Positions 1 through 8,855 of a stretch of DNA of 64,000 bases are shown here, piece by piece; position 1 is the first letter of the stretch; the number at the start of each line of letters is the position of its first letter. Made by a program: the position numbers and the translations under genes. This stretch comes from Bacteroidales bacterium (lineage in GTDB: Bacteria; Bacteroidota; Bacteroidia; Bacteroidales; UBA932), in assembly GCA_024402115.1 (NCBI GenBank), contig JAKSJQ010000005.1, positions 16,564-80,563 of the forward strand, given 5' to 3'. The notes beneath the pieces are model-generated. The model did no database searches. It had not been told where the DNA came from and worked only from the letters and a program-made list of their open reading frames with translations.

Positions 1-270
1 ATCCGTACATGGAGGTATGACGCGAACAAGGTGCACTATGTGAACCTCGTGCGCATCGAGAACGAGAAGGACGGTGACAAGGAGTACACCTTCGAGCTCC
101 GTCACGACGCATGCGGCGATCTTCCAAGCGTCCAGGCTGACGGCATCATGGCGTTCGACCTCAATGAACTCGCACCGGAGGACAGGTCACCTGTGACACT
201 CCATCTCAAGTGGCGCGGCTTCGTGGAGGACAAGAGCGCGAACGTCAGACTCACCTTCAGGAAGAAATAG
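1..270 (+). CDS. C-terminal part of unknown protein (cut by left edge)
   Basis: The reading frame is open from the first base and ends at a TAG stop, giving about 89 residues; the true start lies outside the window. A GTG at 31 is possible but the frame continues upstream with coding character, so I read it as a 5'-truncated gene. The visible part is charged and looks beta-rich, with no motif I recognise. It ends 19 bp before the ECF sigma factor gene on the same strand, so the two may be cotranscribed. Function unknown. Confidence 0.6.
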   Translation: MRTWRYDANKVHYVNLVRIENEKDGDKEYTFELRHDACGDLPSVQADGIMAFDLNELAPEDRSPVTLHLKWRGFVEDKSANVRLTFRKK

Positions 271-289
271 GCAGCCCGGATGGCTTCAG

Positions 290-850
290 ATGTCAGGAAT
301 ATTCAGCAGATACAGAAATGAAGAAACGCGGATCCTCGAACTCTTCAGAGACGGGGATCCTGCTGCTTCACGCGCACTCTACGATGCGTATGCGGGCTAT
401 CTGACTGCAGTCTGCTCGAGATATCTGGACAATGACGCGGATGTCGAGGACGTGCTCCAGGAAAGCTTCATGGCCATCTTCGAAGCCGTCCCCGACTTCG
501 AATACAGAGGCAGGGGCTCGCTGAAGTCATGGATGGCCAGGATTGTGGTCAACCGTGCGCTCAAGCACCTGCGGGACTCACGGCGCATCGTATTCACAGA
601 CATCGGCGACATCGACCTGCCGGAGGAGCCGGACACCGAGTCTATCCCGCCCGGGGTGATACATGCCCTCATCCGGCGGCTGCCGGACGGCTACCGAACA
701 ATCTTCAACCTCTATGTCATAGAGGAACGCAGCCACCGCGAGATCGCGAAGCTGCTCGGGATCACGGAGAGCACCTCCGCATCCCAGCTCCACAGAGCGA
801 AGGCCATGCTGGCCGCAATGATCAAGGATTACCAGAACGGAAAACGATGA
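290..850 (+). CDS. ECF-family RNA polymerase sigma factor (sigma-70 type)
   Basis: A 186-residue protein with the two-domain layout of extracytoplasmic-function sigma factors. Region 2 lies at about residues 24-92 and includes the DVEDVLQESF core-binding helix. Region 4 lies at about 120-175 and has the RSHREIAKLLGITEST helix-turn-helix that reads the -35 element. Length is normal for the family. Its stop overlaps the next start in an ATGA junction, so it is translationally coupled to the membrane protein that follows, as is common for an ECF factor and its regulator. I infer that it answers an envelope signal through that partner; the target genes cannot be read here. Confidence 0.93.
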   Translation: MSGIFSRYRNEETRILELFRDGDPAASRALYDAYAGYLTAVCSRYLDNDADVEDVLQESFMAIFEAVPDFEYRGRGSLKSWMARIVVNRALKHLRDSRRIVFTDIGDIDLPEEPDTESIPPGVIHALIRRLPDGYRTIFNLYVIEERSHREIAKLLGITESTSASQLHRAKAMLAAMIKDYQNGKR

Positions 851-2220
851 AAGACTGGCTCAACGACATACACGACAAACTCGGGGACTTCGAGACGAAG
901 GCTCCCGAGGGCCTCTGGGCAAAGATCGCGGCCGGTCAGCCAGCTTCTGCAGGAAAGGCTGGATCATCAGTACATGACGATCAAGCCGACAAGGTGACAC
1001 CGCTGTATTTCTGGGGCAGGCGCATCGCCGCTGCAGGCGCTGCGGCCGCTGCCGTTTTTGCAGGCGTGCTTCTGTTCCGCAACTATCATTCAACCGGGCA
1101 GCCTGAAATGATTGCTGACGCACAGGGACCATCATCGCAGCAGGAGAACGTCATCCGTGACATTCCGTCCGATGATGTCCCGTCAGCCGCTGATGAAGTT
1201 CTAACGGATTCTGAAGAAGTCATCATGGACAGGACAGAATCCCGCACGCCGCGTCTGGTAACGACGCCTGCAGACGAAGGATTCACAGCTCCGATTGACG
1301 ATGACGGCCATGATGCCGGGGCGGTCGATTCAAAGCTGATCAATGACAAGACCATCGCTGAGGGCCGCACGGTAGATGCCGGCAGCGAAGTCCGCTCACG
1401 CCAGGAGGACGGTCTTGACGATGCTCAGACAGCGGGAGACGGCAGTGTTGACCTCGGCAGCGGACGTGAAAGAAGGAACGGTGCCGCAAAGCGTGTCCGC
1501 GACGGAATGGGACGCAGCCGCGGTGCGGTTTCGATAGGGATCATCAACTCGTATGGCACCCAGAGCGCAAGCACGCTTGCATTCGCCGGTCCGGCCATGG
1601 CGGTTGCAGGACCTTCGAACGACGCCGTGTGGGATGACGGCCCGATGCTCGGAATGACCCTCTTCGATGCCAGAGTCGGCGAGGCGAAATACACCCACCG
1701 CATGCCGGTTAGAGTCGGAGTGACTCTCGACTGGCAGCTGGCCGAGAGGTGGTTCATCGAGAGCGGCCTCACCTATACCAGGCTCAACTCCAGCATACGT
1801 CATGGCGACGACGAGAACTACACCGGCGCCACCCAGAAGCTCGACTATATCGGCATACCTCTGAACCTCAAGTTCAAGGCTTTCGGCACTCCGAGATTCG
1901 GACTCTATGCCTCTGCCGGTATGAACATGGACAAGTGCGTGGCGGCGAGCAGGAGCGCAAGCTACCGCTTCTCGACGGCTGGCGGCACTGAGAGCGGAAG
2001 CCTCGGTACCGAGAAGTACGACGAGCGTCCTTTCCAGCTGTCCGCCAACCTCGCCATGGGTGCGGCATACCTCATCTCACCGCTCATCAGCATCTATGTG
2101 GAGCCGGGAATGAGCTGGTATTTCGACGACAGGAGCTCGCTCGACACGATCTACAAGGAGCGGCCGCTGAACTTCAGCATGAACCTCGGACTCCGATTCA
2201 CCCTCACCCGAGGCAGGTAG
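847..2220 (+). CDS. Sigma-coupled membrane protein with C-terminal outer-membrane beta-barrel domain
   Basis: The start at 847 overlaps the sigma factor stop (ATGA); the frame is open further upstream but only in the shadow of the sigma gene. The 457-residue product begins with a short soluble segment (1-55), then one very Ala-rich hydrophobic segment (about 60-77) following RR. Next comes a long acidic, low-complexity linker (about 85-225). The last ~230 residues alternate in the manner of an outer-membrane beta-barrel of the PorT/OmpW-like type and end in LGLRFTLTRGR. The N-terminus has the position of an anti-sigma domain but shows no clear zinc motif. I infer an envelope sensor or regulator for the sigma factor; a simple barrel of unrelated role is the alternative. 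Confidence 0.75.
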   Translation: MKDWLNDIHDKLGDFETKAPEGLWAKIAAGQPASAGKAGSSVHDDQADKVTPLYFWGRRIAAAGAAAAAVFAGVLLFRNYHSTGQPEMIADAQGPSSQQENVIRDIPSDDVPSAADEVLTDSEEVIMDRTESRTPRLVTTPADEGFTAPIDDDGHDAGAVDSKLINDKTIAEGRTVDAGSEVRSRQEDGLDDAQTAGDGSVDLGSGRERRNGAAKRVRDGMGRSRGAVSIGIINSYGTQSASTLAFAGPAMAVAGPSNDAVWDDGPMLGMTLFDARVGEAKYTHRMPVRVGVTLDWQLAERWFIESGLTYTRLNSSIRHGDDENYTGATQKLDYIGIPLNLKFKAFGTPRFGLYASAGMNMDKCVAASRSASYRFSTAGGTESGSLGTEKYDERPFQLSANLAMGAAYLISPLISIYVEPGMSWYFDDRSSLDTIYKERPLNFSMNLGLRFTLTRGR

Positions 2221-2248
2221 AGGCACATCCGAACCGAATTCTCTTATG

Positions 2249-2275
2249 AACGTCACTGAAAGGTGGCGTTTTTTT
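2249..2275 (+). terminator. Intrinsic terminator after the sigma/barrel operon
   Basis: An 8-bp stem (2249-2256 with 2263-2270, one G-U pair) and a 6-base loop, followed directly by a T run. It sits 28 bp after the barrel gene stop and before the GH43 gene. Confidence 0.75.
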
Positions 2276-2277
2276 GT

Positions 2278-2285
2278 TAGATTTG
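2278..2285 (+). promoter_or_regulatory. Possible -7 element for GH43-GH27
   Basis: TAGATTTG fits the Bacteroidales -7 consensus TAnnTTTG and lies 26 bp before the GH43 start, straight after a terminator. No good -33 TTTG is seen at the usual spacing, so this is tentative. Confidence 0.4.
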
Positions 2286-2311
2286 TACATAGCTGATAAC
2301 TGACCACACTT

Positions 2312-4216
2312 ATGAGACACACTCTCCTTTCATGGCTGACTGCGACGGCTCTGATCGCAGCGTCAAGCCTGTTTTCACATCCTGCGCATGCACAAGGCAA
2401 CACAGTCCTGCCTGAAGCTGAGATACACGGATATCTGTTCGCACACCGCTCCGCCCACGGCGGCTGGCCTGCGTTCGCGACCTCTCCCGACGGAGTGCAT
2501 TTCCACGACATGCTCTGCGGAGACTCCATATTTTCCACGGACGACAAGGGAGAGTACGGGAATGTGAGCTATGTCTATATCTGCCGCACCCATGAGGGCG
2601 ACGGATACATACTCCTCACCACCAATGCCGACGGAAGCGTCTGCGTCCAGCTCAGCTCCGACCTCATCTCGTGGACAGAGGTGCAGGAACTTGCCCTCAG
2701 GGGCGTTCGCAGCGCGAGGATGGTCTGGGATCAGGCATCCGGCTCTTATCTTCTCTATTACGCGGAAAAGGAGCGTGGAAGGCTTCTCGGAAACAGACTT
2801 TCGATCATGAGTTCGTCGCTTGACCCGGTACCTGTAGTATCACTGAGTGATTCGGAGATACTTGCGGACTGGGACGTGGAGATTCTCGATGCCGAACTGG
2901 AGTGTATCGAGGACGGGAGCGTCGTCCTCCTTGCCAAGGTCGATGACCGTAGTGCCGGCTTCCTGCGCGCTTCCACCAGCAACCTCAGAGGACCATGGAC
3001 CAAGCCTTCGGAGAGCTTCGTGATCGAGGATGACGACTATTGCCGCGAGATCAGCGCATTCAAGGTCGCGGACCAGAAGGGATGGTCATTCGGATATGTG
3101 AATACGACCAAGGGCGGATACAGGCTCTGCCAGTCGGACGATGCGATGGACCGTTTCTTCGCGCCGAAGAACATCGAGGGCATCTACGGACCGGACGCCG
3201 GCTCCTTCCTGGCGCTGAACGAGGAAGAATATCAGAGGATACAGGCATGGGCGGACGCGGAGGAAGCGAAGCACCTCGCACCGAACGTGAAGAATCCCGT
3301 GTTCCCGGGCCTTCATGCCGATCCGGAGGTGCTCTACAGCATCCAGACGGGCAAATACTACATCTACCCTACCACCGACGGCGCATATGCATGGCACAGC
3401 TATGACTTCCACTGCTTCTCTTCCGAGGATCTCGTGAACTGGAAGGACGAGGGCGTGATACTCGACCTCCGCGACCTTGAATGGGGCGACAGGGAGTACG
3501 CATGGGCTCCGTGCATCATCGAGAAACCAGTCTTCGGCGGATTCAAGTACTACTTCTACTTCGTGCATCACGGCACCATCGGCGTAGCCGTCGCTGACCA
3601 GCCGGAAGGCCCGTTCAAGGATGTGCTCGGAAAGGCCCTACTCACCCAGGAGGAGATCCATGCGCCGAACCAGATCATCGATCCGGACGTATTCCGCGAC
3701 CGTGCGACCGGGAAGTACTATCTCTATTGGGGTAATTCCTACCTCTGGATGGCAGAGCTCGCACCGGACATGATTTCCCTTGTTCCCGGTACCATGCATG
3801 AGCTCATCCCGCGCTCGAAGATCGGCGAGTATCACTATCTCGAGGGCACCTACGTCTTCGAGCGCAAGGGCCTCTACTACTTCATGTGGTCGGAGAACAT
3901 CACCCGCTCGTCATACTACCGCGTCCGCTACCTCATCTCGGACTCTCCCACCGAGTTCGTCAGGAACGGCCGTCCGGCTAAGGTCGAGGATACAATCGTG
4001 ATCCAGCAGGACCCTTCGAAGCAGATCTTCGGCACCGGCCACCATTCGGTGATCTGCAAGCCCGGCACCGATGAATGGTACATCGTCTACCACCGTTTCA
4101 ACCGTCCGGGAGGCGTTAAGCTCGGTCTTTCCGGCGGATATAACCGCGAGATCTGCATCGACCGTCTCGAATTCAACGAGGACGGCACGATCAAGCCAGT
4201 GATCCCAAGTCTTTAG
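2312..4216 (+). CDS. Glycoside hydrolase family 43 enzyme with an extra N-terminal propeller-like domain
   Basis: A 634-residue secreted protein; the signal peptide ends near PAHAQG (about residue 28). The C-terminal part (about 325-634) is a GH43 five-blade propeller with the expected acids: D337 in HADPE (base), D457 in IIDPD (modulator) and E511 in YLEGTY (acid). GH43 enzymes release arabinose or xylose from hemicellulose side chains or backbone. Residues about 30-315 form a second beta-rich domain with propeller-like repeats (phrases like SSDLISWTEV and TSNLRGPWTK) but no clear catalytic acids, perhaps for binding. It is followed 31 bp later by the GH27 gene, so the two probably act on the same galactose- and arabinose-substituted polymer. 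Exact substrate unknown. Confidence 0.88.
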   Translation: MRHTLLSWLTATALIAASSLFSHPAHAQGNTVLPEAEIHGYLFAHRSAHGGWPAFATSPDGVHFHDMLCGDSIFSTDDKGEYGNVSYVYICRTHEGDGYILLTTNADGSVCVQLSSDLISWTEVQELALRGVRSARMVWDQASGSYLLYYAEKERGRLLGNRLSIMSSSLDPVPVVSLSDSEILADWDVEILDAELECIEDGSVVLLAKVDDRSAGFLRASTSNLRGPWTKPSESFVIEDDDYCREISAFKVADQKGWSFGYVNTTKGGYRLCQSDDAMDRFFAPKNIEGIYGPDAGSFLALNEEEYQRIQAWADAEEAKHLAPNVKNPVFPGLHADPEVLYSIQTGKYYIYPTTDGAYAWHSYDFHCFSSEDLVNWKDEGVILDLRDLEWGDREYAWAPCIIEKPVFGGFKYYFYFVHHGTIGVAVADQPEGPFKDVLGKALLTQEEIHAPNQIIDPDVFRDRATGKYYLYWGNSYLWMAELAPDMISLVPGTMHELIPRSKIGEYHYLEGTYVFERKGLYYFMWSENITRSSYYRVRYLISDSPTEFVRNGRPAKVEDTIVIQQDPSKQIFGTGHHSVICKPGTDEWYIVYHRFNRPGGVKLGLSGGYNREICIDRLEFNEDGTIKPVIPSL

Positions 4217-4247
4217 GAAATCAGATACACTTAAACCATACATCAGC

Positions 4248-5855
4248 ATGAAACGCATTCTTTCGTCAATGCTAGCAGCTGCGGCCCTTGTATGCAGCTG
4301 CTCTGAGCCCGGAATCAAGACCGAGCCCGTCAATCCGCCAACCATGGGCTGGAGCTCATGGAACTGCTTCCTCGTGAACATCTCCGAGGACATTATCAAC
4401 CGCCATGCAGACCTTCTCGTCTCCACGGGACTCTCAGAGCATGGCTATGACCACATCAACATCGATGACGGTTTCTTCGGACACCGCGACTCCCTTGGCT
4501 ATATGACTGCGCATGAGGAGAGGTTTCCTAATGGCCTCAGAGGCGTCGCAGACCACATTCACAGCCTCGGTCTCAAGGCAGGAATCTATTCCGACGCCGG
4601 AAACAATACCTGTGGATCAAGATGGAACGGCGATGTGAACGGTGTCGGTGCAGGACTCTGGCAGCATGAGGTGCGCGATGCTGAGCGCTATTTCAATGAC
4701 TGGAACTTCGATTTCATCAAGATCGACTACTGCGGCGGCAGCGGTCTCGGTCTGAACGAGCATGATCAGTACCTCAGGATACGACACGCCATCGACAGCG
4801 TCGCCAACCATCCTATCGAGGTCAATATCTGCCGCTGGGCCTTCCCTGGCACTTGGGTGGGCGAAGCCGGAGACTCTTGGAGAATCAGCGGCGACGTACG
4901 TCCTTTCTGGGGTAGTATCAAGAGCACCATCGAGCGGAATATGTACCTTTCTGCATATGCCGGAGGCGGTCGCTACAACGATATGGACATGCTCATCGTA
5001 GGATATGCGAACAAGCCGTCTCCACTTCTCGAGGACTGCTACGGCGTGCCTTTCAACGAGGAAGAGACGCATTTCGGAATGTGGTGCATCATGAGCTCCC
5101 CTCTTCTTCTTGGCTGTGACCTCGGCTACATTCCTGAGGAGACCATGAAGATAATCACTAATGATGAACTCATCGCACTCGACCAGGACCCGCTCGGACT
5201 TCAGGCTTACGTCGTCCAGCATGATGGCGAGGGTTATGTATTCGCAAAGGATATCGAGTTGCTCCGTGGTAAGACCAGGGCTGTCGCTCTCTATAACCCT
5301 TCAGAGGAAGAGATAAGCTTCGAGGTTCCTCTCGAGACTCTTGAGTTCGCCGGTTCTGTATCAGTACGCGACCTGAACCGTCATGAGGAGCTCGGTACCA
5401 TGGATTGCATACGTCTCTCTGTGCCTGCACACGGTGCAAGAATACTCAAGATCACCGGAAAGAAGAGGATCGATCCTAGCGTATACGAGGCTGAGTGGGC
5501 ATTCATTCCTTCATACAGCGCAATCACACGTAGCACTAGGCCTATGCCTCTCGACGGCGCTTCCGGTCAGGTCGCTGTCCCATATCTTGGCGGTTCCCAG
5601 GACAATTGCCTTATCTGGAATAACGTCTATTCGACCCGTGGCGGCAAGCACGAACTCAGTATCCGTTACCAGAGTGACGAGGTCAGAACTCTAGAGGTGG
5701 AGGTCAACGGTTCGAAGGAGACTGTACTCCTCCCTGCAAGCGCAGATTTCAAGGAATATGCACTCCCAGTTACCCTCAAGGCCGGATTCAATGTAGTCCG
5801 CATGGGTAATGACACTGAGGAGGCTCCAGTGGTAGACTGCTTCAGAGTTTTGTAA
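4248..5855 (+). CDS. GH27 alpha-galactosidase lipoprotein with C-terminal carbohydrate-binding-like domain
   Basis: A 535-residue protein with a lipoprotein signal (lipobox V-C-S-C, lipidated Cys about 18). The GH27 barrel starts at PPTMGWSSWNCF and carries the family nucleophile motif KIDYCGG (D160) and the acid/base Asp in ISGDVRPFW (D216). It hydrolyses terminal alpha-linked galactose. A small beta domain follows the barrel. Residues about 410-535 (from VYEAEWAF onward) resemble a CBM35/CBM6-type module. It lies 31 bp after the GH43 gene. A terminator-like palindrome follows. Cell-surface or periplasmic action on galactose-decorated plant glycans is inferred. Confidence 0.92.
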   Translation: MKRILSSMLAAAALVCSCSEPGIKTEPVNPPTMGWSSWNCFLVNISEDIINRHADLLVSTGLSEHGYDHINIDDGFFGHRDSLGYMTAHEERFPNGLRGVADHIHSLGLKAGIYSDAGNNTCGSRWNGDVNGVGAGLWQHEVRDAERYFNDWNFDFIKIDYCGGSGLGLNEHDQYLRIRHAIDSVANHPIEVNICRWAFPGTWVGEAGDSWRISGDVRPFWGSIKSTIERNMYLSAYAGGGRYNDMDMLIVGYANKPSPLLEDCYGVPFNEEETHFGMWCIMSSPLLLGCDLGYIPEETMKIITNDELIALDQDPLGLQAYVVQHDGEGYVFAKDIELLRGKTRAVALYNPSEEEISFEVPLETLEFAGSVSVRDLNRHEELGTMDCIRLSVPAHGARILKITGKKRIDPSVYEAEWAFIPSYSAITRSTRPMPLDGASGQVAVPYLGGSQDNCLIWNNVYSTRGGKHELSIRYQSDEVRTLEVEVNGSKETVLLPASADFKEYALPVTLKAGFNVVRMGNDTEEAPVVDCFRVL

Positions 5856-5860
5856 AGAGT

Positions 5861-5937
5861 TGAATATCAATGACATACTAAGCGGACGGCTCCCCCGGAA
5901 AGAGGAGCCGTCCGTTCGTTATGTCGCTGAGAATCAG
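5861..5937. repeat. Intergenic palindrome family A, copy 1 (bidirectional terminator-like)
   Basis: The core is an 11-bp perfect stem (5883-5893 with 5904-5914) made of CGGACGGCTCC and its complement. The flanks are also partly complementary (GACATA on the left, TATGTC on the right). Related copies lie at about 18005-18090 and 55893-55975. It lies between the convergent GH27 and uracil permease genes and abuts the permease stop codon. Confidence 0.8.
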
Positions 5938-7245
5938 CTATTTAGTTTCTCCGAAGACGTAGTCCTTGCCAGGAAGGACAGCGTTGAGGATGATGCCGGC
6001 GAGGGCGGCAACTGCGAGGCCGGAGAGCTTGATGGCGCCTGCGCCGACCGAGCCTGGACCGTACTGGATACCGATCGCGAGCACGAGGATGAGGGCCGCG
6101 ATGATCACGTTGCGCGATGCGGTGAAGTCGACCTTGTTCTCGACCATGTTCCTGACACCGACTGCCGAGATCATTCCGTAGAGCACGAGAGACACGCCGC
6201 CGACGGTAGCCGATGGCATGGTGCTGACTGCGGTCGCGAACTTAGGACAGAATGAAAGGATGATGGCGAATACGGCTGCCATGCGGATTACCTTTGGGTC
6301 GAATACCTGGGTGATGTTGAGCACGCCGGTGTTCTCTCCGTAGGTGGTGTTCGCAGGAGCACCGAACATAGACGCGAGTGCGGTTGCGATACCGTCGCCC
6401 ATGAGTGTCCTGTGGAGACCAGGGTCGGTGAGGTAGTCCTTGCCGGTGGTAGAAGAGATTGCGCACATGTCGCCGATGTGCTCCACCATGGTGGCGAGAG
6501 AGATCGGAAGGATGGTGATGATCGCGGTCACGACGAGACCCCAGTTAGGTGCCTTGAATACGCTGATTGCGGTGTTCTGCATCTGGAATGGGAAACCTAT
6601 CCATGCAGCTTCCTTCACCGGAGCAAAGTCGACAGCGCCGAAGCAGCATGCGACGATATATGAGCCTACGGCACCGAGGAGGATAGGAATGATCTTGATC
6701 ATGCCCTTACCCCAGATGTTGGTGACGATGATGATTGCGATGGCTGAGAGAGCGATCCACCAATTCGCGCTGCAGTTTGTCACAGCCGAGCCGGAGAGGG
6801 TGAGGCCGATGGCGATGATGATAGGGCCGGTTACGACAGGTGGGAAGAAGCTCATGACCTTGCTTGTTCCGAAGACCTTGATGAGGCCGGCGAGGATGAA
6901 GTACATCAGGCCTGCGCAGAACACACCGATGCAGGCGTAAGGGAGCGACTGGGCCATGGTCAGGCCGTAGTCAGAGTCGGCGATGGCAACGACGGCTGCG
7001 TATCCTCCGATGAATGCGAAGGACGAGCCGAGGAAGGCAGGCACCTTGAACTTGGTCAGGGCATGGAAGAGAAGGGTTCCGAGTCCGGCAAAGAGGAGGG
7101 TCGCGGACATCGAAAGTCCGGTTAGCATAGGTACGAGCACTGTGGCGCCGAACATCGCGAAGAGGTGCTGGACGCCGAGCACTGTCATCTTTGGAATACC
7201 GAGCGAGCGTGCATCCCAGATGGGCTGGTTCTGTTGATTTGCCAT
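5938..7245 (-). CDS. uraA: Uracil/xanthine permease (NCS2 family)
   Basis: A 435-residue, very hydrophobic inner-membrane protein, close to the usual length of UraA. It has the NCS2 hallmarks QHLFAMFGATVLVP near the N-terminus and ANTTYGENTGV in the later half, with about 12-14 membrane segments. It imports a nucleobase, most likely uracil, with protons; xanthine transport is the main alternative because the family is mixed. It lies 72 bp downstream of the gene at 7318-7962 on the same strand, so it may be read from the same transcript. Palindrome A1 covers its 3' end. Confidence 0.9.
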   Translation of the reverse strand: MANQQNQPIWDARSLGIPKMTVLGVQHLFAMFGATVLVPMLTGLSMSATLLFAGLGTLLFHALTKFKVPAFLGSSFAFIGGYAAVVAIADSDYGLTMAQSLPYACIGVFCAGLMYFILAGLIKVFGTSKVMSFFPPVVTGPIIIAIGLTLSGSAVTNCSANWWIALSAIAIIIVTNIWGKGMIKIIPILLGAVGSYIVACCFGAVDFAPVKEAAWIGFPFQMQNTAISVFKAPNWGLVVTAIITILPISLATMVEHIGDMCAISSTTGKDYLTDPGLHRTLMGDGIATALASMFGAPANTTYGENTGVLNITQVFDPKVIRMAAVFAIILSFCPKFATAVSTMPSATVGGVSLVLYGMISAVGVRNMVENKVDFTASRNVIIAALILVLAIGIQYGPGSVGAGAIKLSGLAVAALAGIILNAVLPGKDYVFGETK

Positions 7246-7317
7246 GATGTTTATGATTAGTTGTTACTTGTTGTTCCCGTTATTTCCGTCATGATGGCCG
7301 CAGCGCATCATTCCGGC

Positions 7318-7962
7318 TCAGTACTCCAGGGCCTCGAGGTAGAACTCGCGTCTGAGCTCGCTGCTGACCGGGCAGTATGTTATCCTGAATTCGAAGCTTA
7401 TGTCGTCGTCGAGGTTGCATGCGTAGAGGCCGCCGGCCTCGGAGAGGAAAAGGCGTCTGTACCTGACCTCGTTGTCCTTCTGAAGGTTCATGATGTAGCG
7501 GACAGTCTTGTGGACGAGTTCCTCGTCGAGAGGGTCCTTGCAGAACACGAAGAGTCCGAACTCGTCGAAGTTGCCGTAGAAACCGGAGCTGACCTTGCCG
7601 ACCTTGTTCGCGATGATGTCGCGCAGCGGCTTGGCTCCCTGCCAGTATCGTAGCTCAAGGCCTCCTATGTACTTCCCTTCATGGATTCCGTATCCGTAGC
7701 CCTTCTCGATGACCTCGTCATAGCCGGGAACACCGTCCTGGCGCGGGAAGCCTGCCAGGCCCTTGAGCATCTGGTTCGCCGCCGCCTTGCCGGGGTCCAT
7801 AGCACGTGTGACCTCAATGCCGAGACGCTTGCGGTCGGCGCTCTGCAGGTCGGGCCTGTCTTCGTTTATGAGGTCGTCGAACTTGTGCCCCAGGAGAGTC
7901 CTGAGGGAGGTGATGGCGTATCTTTCGAAGAAACATGTTCCGTATTTGCGGTATGCTGCCAT
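7318..7962 (-). CDS. Unknown protein, possible PD-(D/E)xK nuclease-like fold
   Basis: A 214-residue soluble protein with no signal peptide. I do not recognise the family. Near residues 35-55 it reads EDRPDLQSADRKRLGIEVTRA, split here as PDLQS followed by LGIEVTRA, which resembles the D...(D/E)x(K/T) core of restriction-endonuclease-like folds where a strand carries the metal-binding acids. The rest is mixed alpha/beta with a conserved-looking YGYGIHEGKYIGG stretch. It is upstream of the uracil permease on the same strand. The nuclease suggestion rests on motif resemblance only. Confidence 0.65.
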   Translation of the reverse strand: MAAYRKYGTCFFERYAITSLRTLLGHKFDDLINEDRPDLQSADRKRLGIEVTRAMDPGKAAANQMLKGLAGFPRQDGVPGYDEVIEKGYGYGIHEGKYIGGLELRYWQGAKPLRDIIANKVGKVSSGFYGNFDEFGLFVFCKDPLDEELVHKTVRYIMNLQKDNEVRYRRLFLSEAGGLYACNLDDDISFEFRITYCPVSSELRREFYLEALEY

Positions 7963-7996
7963 GTCCTTAAAACATCATTCTTCTCAAAGTTAGCAA

Positions 7997-8032
7997 AAAA
8001 AAGAGGCAGACCATACGGTTTGCCTCTTTTTT
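7997..8032 (-). terminator. Intrinsic terminator for the lipoprotein gene at 8051-8785
   Basis: A stem of GAGGCA/TGCCTC extended by A and T runs on both sides makes this a bidirectional-looking terminator. It lies 18 bp past the stop of the minus-strand lipoprotein gene. Confidence 0.85.
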
Positions 8033-8050
8033 TTGTGACAAATGAAGGGA

Positions 8051-8785
8051 TTATCTGATCTTTTGGAACTCGATGATTTCATATTCGTCCTCGTCAAATT
8101 CCTCTAAGTAATCATCATATTCAATCATTTTGATCGTCATGGAGTTTGAACTTATCTCCTCTATGTTCATTACTTCATCATACACGCTAATTATCGCTCC
8201 AGCCTTAATTCTGATTTTTGAAATCTCGTCTTCAGACTCGTCTTCACCATCCCAATGTGCCCTTAGGCTGGAATTTGTGATTGTAACCGTAAGCCCTTCG
8301 TAATCTTCGGTGTCGTCTTCAGGCTTCTCTCCCTTTTCGTAGTAAGTAGACTTTTTGACTTTCCATGTTCCTAGAACCTTCTTTTCATACCCGTCAAGTC
8401 CTGTCAGCTTATGGAGTGTCACGTTACCACCTTCCATCTCTGCCTCACCCCAAGGGCTCTCTACGTCATCGGAAACGACCATTGTCGTGCTTGTGAGTTT
8501 GTCTATCCCAATGGAAGCTAGCCCTCCCATGAGATAAAGTCTGCCTTTGTCGTAGGTATACGGAATATCCGTCATGACGAAGTCTCCGTAACTATCTGTA
8601 TCGGGATAGTTGCTGTACATCATATTAGACGTGAATTCTATCCTGTCGGAACTGTTCTCAATTTGCCATATACCCACAAGTCGCTTCGACCCTGCGCCAG
8701 AACCACCATCTTTCTCGCATGAAACGCTAAGCAACCCCATACCTAACACGAGCATTGCCGTAAAAAATAGCTTTCTCATATTCAT
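8051..8785 (-). CDS. Lipoprotein with two lipocalin-like repeats
   Basis: A 244-residue lipoprotein with signal MNMRKLFFTAMLVLGMG and lipobox S-V-S-C (Cys about 23). An inner ATG at 8779 is an equally good start. Two beta-rich halves each open with the lipocalin-like phrase G-x-W: LVGIWQI at about 37 and VLGTWKV at about 138. This fits Bacteroidales lipocalin-like lipoproteins of unknown ligand. The C-terminal half is strongly acidic. Base composition is more AT-rich than in the neighbours. It has its own promoter and terminator, so it is a single-gene unit. Function not known. Confidence 0.75.
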   Translation of the reverse strand: MNMRKLFFTAMLVLGMGLLSVSCEKDGGSGAGSKRLVGIWQIENSSDRIEFTSNMMYSNYPDTDSYGDFVMTDIPYTYDKGRLYLMGGLASIGIDKLTSTTMVVSDDVESPWGEAEMEGGNVTLHKLTGLDGYEKKVLGTWKVKKSTYYEKGEKPEDDTEDYEGLTVTITNSSLRAHWDGEDESEDEISKIRIKAGAIISVYDEVMNIEEISSNSMTIKMIEYDDYLEEFDEDEYEIIEFQKIR

Positions 8786-8807
8786 TTTATGTTTTGATTG
8801 ACTGTAA

Positions 8808-8815
8808 CAAAATTA
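8808..8815 (-). promoter_or_regulatory. -7 element for the lipoprotein gene
   Basis: TAATTTTG on the minus strand fits TAnnTTTG and lies about 22 bp before the start at 8785. Confidence 0.5.
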
Positions 8816-8818
8816 AAA

Positions 8819-8846
8819 AAAGTACCTTGTAAATGCAAGGTACTTT
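8819..8846 (-). terminator. guaA terminator
   Basis: A perfect 11-bp stem (8819-8829 with 8836-8846) and a 6-base loop, followed on the minus strand by TTTTTTAATT. It is 10 bp past the guaA stop. Confidence 0.85.
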
Positions 8847-8855
8847 CTTAGGCTA

